DNA from: Brachypodium distachyon
Lineage: Eukaryota > Streptophyta > Magnoliopsida > Poales > Poaceae
DNA: 64,000 bases
Assembly (NCBI RefSeq): GCF_000005505.3
Contig: NC_016135.3
Span: forward strand, 13,548,613 to 13,612,612
Direction of reading: 5' to 3'
The notes under the pieces are model-generated. The model was given only the letters and a program-made list of their open reading frames with translations, was not told where the DNA came from and searched no databases. Positions 58,651 through 64,000 of this stretch are shown here, in pieces; position 1 is the first letter of the stretch; each line of letters opens with the position of its first letter. A program made the position numbers and the translations under genes.

Positions 58651-60575
58651 TTAATGCAAGCAGTACAATATTAAGCAAATTTGAACGATAACCAACAACA
58701 GCAATTATCCCTAGTAAAATTTAAAATTACACAAAACCATCAAAGTAAATATCTCTGGTTCCACCGTCTACAACTTGATATTCCTACAAATCTCTAGTGA
58801 TGAAACCGCAAGCAACAAAACATATGCAAGCTAGACTAACCGGCATGCTCATTACTTCTCTGTTTTCAAAGAGCCTTTGCAAACAACAGTCTAACAGTGG
58901 AGCAGTTAGTTAACCTGGGCCCAAACAAGGAGAGACAGCAGTACCCCGGGCAGGGGCCTATCGCCTCGCCTCCTTTTTCCCCTTCCTCTTTTCTTCTCAA
59001 GTTCTTTTTATTGCTCCAAGAATTGTCCGGGGCTCTAGATAACCTTAGTTGGAAGCTGATTCATTACGCATCAAACAGTGTTCTTTCTTTCAAGGACGTA
59101 GGCATCAAGCTTTGATTGATAATGAGGTCCTTAGGAAACCTTTAATAAGCCTGTAACTCATCGATAACGTCTTTGAAACAAAGCGATCGCTAGCCCCGAT
59201 CGCCGCCTCCTTTTCCCATCCTTCCCCTTAATTTGCATCCCCCAAATAGTAAAAAGCCGCGCACTGCCTGATGCACCAACCGCCTATGATTACTTGGCCC
59301 CATCAAGGACTCATCGCCATCCCCCTTTGCATCATGCGGCCTCTCTGTTTTGTTGATAATTAAGCACTTTTGCTAGGACAAGACTGCATTCCAACTTCCA
59401 AGCCTCGGCAACGTAGTACTGCTGCATTCTACCAGCAATCTTCTCTCGTGCATCCAGTAGCATTTATGAAGTTAGTTGGATAGATGGATGATTCTAACAG
59501 AGACCTCTTCAAATATTAAATTGTAACACTCCTCTAATTGTAATTGTGCAATGACTTTGCAGCAAGACGTTCCTTGGTGCAACTGAATTGCGAGATTGTC
59601 AGCTGGACTGAATGCAACATGAGGAAGTATGGTGATGGAGTACTCCAAGTTTCCCAGATCAATTACTACCAAGCCTACTACAGTACAGTACGTATTCGAT
59701 TTGAAGCCCACAGCAAGCAGGGTCTACCACGTCGATAGCTTCTCTCACGGTCGGTGGCTTGGTGCAGAGCAGAACTGGGTTGGACCCTGAGAAGGAACTC
59801 CGATCACTTTCAGGCATGATTTAATCCGGTCGCCGTCGCCGGCAATTAGAATCCGGCACGCGAAGATCCAGAGTTTAATGGGCAGGCAATTTAAACCGTG
59901 CAGCAGCCTTTCAGACTTCCATACCCCGGCTCGGTCGGCCGGAGATTCTTCCCCTTTCTCGGCGGCTTCAGTCCCTTTCACGGATTCAGTCAGACAACCG
60001 ATCCTTGTGCGCCAGTCGCGAGCGAAGTGCGGCGGCGAGGATGAGGAGGTGTACGACGCGCCGTTCGAGGGTTGACGGCACCACGGACGGCGGCCCGGAT
60101 GGAAGAGGAGCCGTGGATTTTGAAAAGACCGAAGCAGCTTCCTGGCTAGCTAGACCAGGCTGAGTGCGGCACCAACGAAGATAACATATCTTGAGACTTT
60201 GAGAGCACATCCACGCGTGGATGCCTCCCTCTCTCCATGCCATGAATTGACATGAGAGCACGCACGGTGCTAAACGAATTGCCGACTTGATTGACGAAGC
60301 CATCAACGGACGAGACGGTTATTATTTCCAGGGTGCTTCTCTAGCGCACACCGCGCGCTGATTCAAATTTTTACATCCTGAGTGGATAGTCTGATCAAAC
60401 TATAGCACTAACTTTGATTTCATCTGAAAGTCTGTCTCATAACCAACCATGCATGTCTCGTGCAAGGTTTTGGTCATAGGATCTTTTTTTCGCCCGATGA
60501 CCGTGTTTCCTGGTCGAAATGGGTGTTCAATTTTGAATTTAAGACACGAATGAACATATATATGGATACAAATTA

Positions 60576-60699
60576 CTCCTTCTGTTCAACAAAGGATGTC
60601 TCAAGTTTGTCAAAATTTAGATGTATTTAGACATAACTTAGTGTATAGATGCATTCAAATTTAGTCAAATTTGAAACATCCTCTATTGGACGGAGGAAG
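60576..60699. mobile_element. Stowaway MITE, 124 bp
   Basis: The ends are CTCCTTCTGTTCAACAAAGG and CTCTATTGGACGGAGGAAG, with TA on both sides (60574-60575 and 60700-60701). It is the same family as the inner element at 12134-12256. Confidence 0.85.
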
Positions 60700-61023
60700 T
60701 AGGAGATATCATTGCGTCTTCTGCAGTATGATTGTGCTTACGGTATTACAAACGTGCAGTACATAATCATCCTTTTTAAAAATGAATTCAGAATTCGATA
60801 TACCTGTCTGGTAAATGGCCAGGATTTTTCGGCTACCGCAAACGGGATCCGGTAGAAAACTTGGTCTTGTGGAACCATACATGTGTTGCTGTTGTGTTCC
60901 GCTTTCGTGTTACACTTTGGTCCCTTCAATCATTTTGATATTCCAAATGGATCTAGTAGAAACTAACTATACAATACTTATTCCAATTTTGGCATAATGT
61001 CCTTAGCTATCGATCATGCCTAA

Positions 61024-61160
61024 GGTCTTCTTCGATTCAACCCAAATACCACCAATCCAGAGGGATTAGCAAGGATTGAGAGGGATTTTAGTTCCTTTTC
61101 CCCTAAATCCTTCTCAATCCCCTCCAATCCAAGAGAATTGATCATGAACCGAACATGGCC
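61024..61160. mobile_element. Tourist-like MITE, 137 bp
   Basis: TAA at 61021-61023 and 61161-61163 flank the ends GGTCTTCTTCGATTCA and TGAACCGAACATGGCC. The interior is self-complementary around GGGATTGAG / CTCAATCCC. It lies about 600 bp upstream of the subtilase gene. Confidence 0.7.
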
Positions 61161-61751
61161 TAAAGAGTATGCACACGTGTTTCGCTTCTGTGTAACAACC
61201 TTTTCCCATTAAGAGTAACGACTTCTTAATGGACATACAGAAACAGCAAACCCGCTGGACATACAGAAACTAAGCAGAACGCGCGCTATCGTGGGAGGAA
61301 AGCAAAGCCAGGCCGGCGAAATGGTCGCACACCGGACACGGGTACACGATTATGCGTTCGTGCCAAGCTACTCCTGGGCCTTTAACTCAAAGGCCGCCGC
61401 AAATGATTGCAACATACGACGAGGAGGAACCGAACATGGCACCCATCTGCTCGGGGGTCCCGGCTGTCTGAAACCGCCTTTTTTGTCTGAATGATCTTGA
61501 GAAGATTCTTTGGCTAGTATTTCCAGCTCAACGTCTCCCATGGAATAATCCCCAATATGTATATAATGCATCCGGCAGGCTGCCACCACCACCACGGCGC
61601 CCATTGCGAGTGCTGTCCACTCGTAGCATCCACTCACCCACGCTCTCACTCCCCCTCTCGATCAGCCAGTGTACTACATAAGAGGAGGATGCTCTGAGCT
61701 GAGCCGAAGCGTGTTTCAGAATCATCTGTACGAACTGATCTGCCTGGCACG

Positions 61752-64000
61752 ATGAATCATCGGGCTTCACATATGCTGAGTGTAAGCTTCTTCTTCCTCT
61801 TGGTGGCGTACACGTGCGCCGCCGGAGGCGACAGGCGGCCGTACATCGTGCAGATGGACGTGTCGGCGATGCCGGCGCCGTTCACGACGCACGAGGGCTG
61901 GTACACGTCGGTGCTGTCGTCGCTAGGCAATAAGGAGGCGGCGCCGGAGCACCTGTACACGTACGCGCACGCCATGAACGGCTTCAGCGCGGTGCTCACG
62001 CCGCGGCAGCTCTCGGCGATCCAGAGGATGTCGGCGCACGTGGCCGCGTTCCCGGAGACGTACGCGCGGCTCCACACCACGCGCACGCCAGAGTTCCTCG
62101 GGCTCATCAACGGCGCAGGAGGATCCGCCCCCGCGGGTGGCGTCTGGCCCGCGTCGAACTACGGCGACGACGTGATCGTGGGGATCGTGGACACGGGCGT
62201 GTGGCCCGAGAGCGAGAGCTTCAGAGAAACCGGCATCACGAAGCCCGTGCCAGCCAGATGGAAAGGCGCGTGCGAGCCGGGCAAGGCATTCAAGGCCTCC
62301 ATGTGCAACCGCAAGCTCATCGGCGCCCGGTCCTTCAGCAAGGGGCTCAAGCAGCGCGGGCTCGGCATCGCGTCGGACGACTACGACTCCCCCCGGGACT
62401 ACTACGGCCACGGCTCGCACACGTCGTCCACGGCTGCCGGGGCCAGCGTGAGCGGCGCGAGCTATTTCGGGTACGCCAACGGCACGGCGACCGGGATCGC
62501 GCCCATGGCCAGGGTGGCCATGTACAAGGCCGTGTTCTCGGGGGATACCCTGGAGTCCGCGTCCAGCGACGTGCTTGCCGCCATGGACCGGGCCATCGCC
62601 GACGGCGTCGACGTCTTGTCGCTCTCGCTGGGCTTTCCCGAGACATCCTACGACACCAACGTGATCGCCATCGGGGCCTTCGCCGCCATGCAGAAGGGGA
62701 TATTCGTGACGTGCTCGGCGGGCAACGAAGGCTCCGATGGGTACACCGTCATGAACGGCGCACCGTGGATCACGACCGTCGGCGCGTCCACCATCGACAG
62801 GGAATTCACCGCGACCGTGACCCTGGGAAGCGGCGGCCGCGGCGGGAAAAGCATCCGTGGCAAGTCGGTGTACCCGCAGGCCGCGGCGATCACGGGCGCG
62901 ATTCTCTACTACGGCGGCCACGGCAACAGGAGCAAGCAGCGGTGCGAGTTCTCCAGCCTGAGCCGCAGGGAGGTGGGCGGGAAGTACGTCTTCTGCGCCG
63001 CGGGAGACAGCATCCGGCAGCAGATGGACGAGGTGCAGAGCAACGGCGGCCGCGGGCTCATCGTGGCCACCAACATGAAGGAGGTCCTGCAGCCGACCGA
63101 ATACCTCATGCCGCTCGTGCTCGTCACGCTTTCGGACGGCGCCGCGATCCAGAAGTACGCGGCGGCCACGAAGGCGCCCAAGGTGAGCGTCCGGTTCGTG
63201 TCGACGCAGCTGGGCGTGAAGCCGGCGCCGGCCGTGGCGTACTTCTCGGCCCGCGGGCCGAGCCAGCAGAGCCCGGGGGTGCTGAAGCCGGACATCGTGG
63301 CGCCCGGCGTGGACATCCTCGCGGCCTGGGTGCCCAACAAGGAGGTCATGGAGATCGGCAGGCAGAGGCTGTTCGCTAAGTACATGCTCGTGTCCGGCAC
63401 GTCCATGTCGTCGCCGCACATAGCCGGCGTCGTCGCCCTGCTGCGGTCCGCGCACCCGGACTGGAGCCCGGCGGCCATCCGGTCGGCCATGATGACGACG
63501 GCCTACGTCAAGGACAACACCGGCGGCACCATCGCCAGCTTGCCCAAGGGATCGCCGGGGACGCCGCTCGACTACGGCAGCGGCCACGTCAGCCCCAACC
63601 AGGCCACGGACCCTGGCCTCGTGTACGACACCACGGCAGACGACTACGTCAGCTTCCTTTGCGGCCTCCGGTACAGCAGCCAGCAGATAGCGGCCGTCAC
63701 GGGCCGGCGGAAAGTCAGCTGCGCCGCCGCCGGTGCAAGCCTGGACCTGAACTACCCTTCGTTCATGGTCATCCTTAACAACACCAATTCGGCCACCCGG
63801 ACGTTCAAGAGGGTCCTGACCAATGTCGCCAGCTCGCCCGCCAAGTACAGCGTGTCGGTGACGGCGCCGGCTGGGATGAAGGTGACGGTGACGCCACCGA
63901 CGCTGTCGTTTGGGGCCAAAGGCAGCAAGGAGGGGTTCAGTGTCACCGTGCAGGTCAGCCAGGTGAAGAGAGCGCAAGATGACTACAACTACATTGGAAA
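61752..64000 (+). CDS. subtilisin-like serine protease (subtilase), 3'-partial
   Basis: This is a secreted peptidase of family S8, acting in the wall or apoplast. The single open frame from ATG 61752 runs past the window edge (749 codons seen), so the gene is intronless so far. In order: a signal peptide (MLSVSFFFLLVAYTCAA), an I9 propeptide (YIVQMD to about residue 110), then the catalytic domain with D147 (VDTGVWPES), H220 (YYGHGSHTSS), oxyanion N325 (SAGNEG) and S551 (SGTSMSSPH). A PA domain sits between Asn and Ser, and the C-terminal Fn3-like domain begins near LNYPSF. The usual HGTH is HGSH here. It resembles SBT1.9/SBT3-type subtilases. Its substrate is unknown. Only the last few residues should be missing. 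Confidence 0.96.
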   Translation, partial: MNHRASHMLSVSFFFLLVAYTCAAGGDRRPYIVQMDVSAMPAPFTTHEGWYTSVLSSLGNKEAAPEHLYTYAHAMNGFSAVLTPRQLSAIQRMSAHVAAFPETYARLHTTRTPEFLGLINGAGGSAPAGGVWPASNYGDDVIVGIVDTGVWPESESFRETGITKPVPARWKGACEPGKAFKASMCNRKLIGARSFSKGLKQRGLGIASDDYDSPRDYYGHGSHTSSTAAGASVSGASYFGYANGTATGIAPMARVAMYKAVFSGDTLESASSDVLAAMDRAIADGVDVLSLSLGFPETSYDTNVIAIGAFAAMQKGIFVTCSAGNEGSDGYTVMNGAPWITTVGASTIDREFTATVTLGSGGRGGKSIRGKSVYPQAAAITGAILYYGGHGNRSKQRCEFSSLSRREVGGKYVFCAAGDSIRQQMDEVQSNGGRGLIVATNMKEVLQPTEYLMPLVLVTLSDGAAIQKYAAATKAPKVSVRFVSTQLGVKPAPAVAYFSARGPSQQSPGVLKPDIVAPGVDILAAWVPNKEVMEIGRQRLFAKYMLVSGTSMSSPHIAGVVALLRSAHPDWSPAAIRSAMMTTAYVKDNTGGTIASLPKGSPGTPLDYGSGHVSPNQATDPGLVYDTTADDYVSFLCGLRYSSQQIAAVTGRRKVSCAAAGASLDLNYPSFMVILNNTNSATRTFKRVLTNVASSPAKYSVSVTAPAGMKVTVTPPTLSFGAKGSKEGFSVTVQVSQVKRAQDDYNYIG

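Larger units (their letters stand above)
58651..61751. other. intergenic region and subtilase promoter
   Basis: No gene is recognised. Open frames at 59745-60306 on both strands have no domain. Two MITEs lie at 60576-60699 and 61024-61160. TATATAAT at 61559-61566, about 190 bp before the subtilase ATG, is a candidate TATA box. Confidence 0.55.

Noticed and set aside
62201..63379. 392-codon open frame on the plus strand
   Set aside because: It is an out-of-frame shadow of the subtilase; the real frame has signal peptide, propeptide and catalytic motifs.
61923..63977. 684-codon open frame on the minus strand
   Set aside because: It is exactly antisense to the subtilase coding sequence, has Arg/Ala/Gly-rich composition without domains, and is open only because of the high third-position GC of the real gene.

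Overview
The window is nuclear DNA from a grass. The genes are split by GT-AG introns, and their first exons are very GC-rich. Stowaway and Tourist MITEs, Ty3-gypsy and Ty1-copia remains and L1-type LINEs fill the spaces. Gene density is about one per 9 kb, which suggests a compact-genome grass such as a pooid, but the species is inference. I saw no tRNA, rRNA, CRISPR array or bacterial operon.

Seven protein-coding genes can be modelled exon by exon. (1) Nicotinate phosphoribosyltransferase, + strand, 5' end outside the window (1-3882). (2) A membrane-anchored receptor-like kinase of the At1g01540/At4g01330 type, + strand (7661-10283). (3) Ribosomal protein eS10/RPS10, + strand (34661-36843). 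(4) A secreted, probably GPI-anchored PI-PLC X-domain protein, - strand (37521-40249). (5) A SPARK-ectodomain receptor-like kinase whose ATP-binding and catalytic motifs are substituted, + strand (43718-49051). (6) A single-pass LEA_2/NHL-type protein, + strand (53887-55579). (7) A subtilisin-like serine protease, + strand, running off the right edge (61752-64000). They are unrelated housekeeping, signalling and wall/secretory genes, with no operon-like relation.

The 21.5 kb between genes 2 and 3 (12767-34312) is a transposon nest that appears to sit inside one L1-type LINE on the - strand. The LINE 3' poly(A) end (poly-T on the + strand, about 12767) and its 5' end (about 34312) are flanked by near-identical 15/16-bp sequences. 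Inside it lies a Ty3-gypsy element of Tat-like layout (element B, 20514-33692, 5-bp TSD ACCAC) that cuts the LINE ORF1 exactly in frame. Two further 3' halves of a related family occur as mirror images: A (12868-15444) and A' (about 29451-32698, lodged within B). A plus-sense fragment of a third gypsy element (C, 15452-18570) adjoins A. All of them carry an ORF antisense to pol that encodes a gypsy-type Transposase_28-like protein, and in B, A' and C this antisense ORF shows short GT-AG introns.

A decayed Ty1-copia element (49440-51058), in which a gag piece has become an inverted repeat, lies downstream of the SPARK kinase gene. The most interesting items are the degenerate catalytic core of the SPARK kinase, the spliced antisense ORF of the gypsy elements, the in-frame fusion of an antisense-ORF exon to reverse transcriptase near 29450, and the LINE that ends about 95 bp from the promoter motifs of RPS10.
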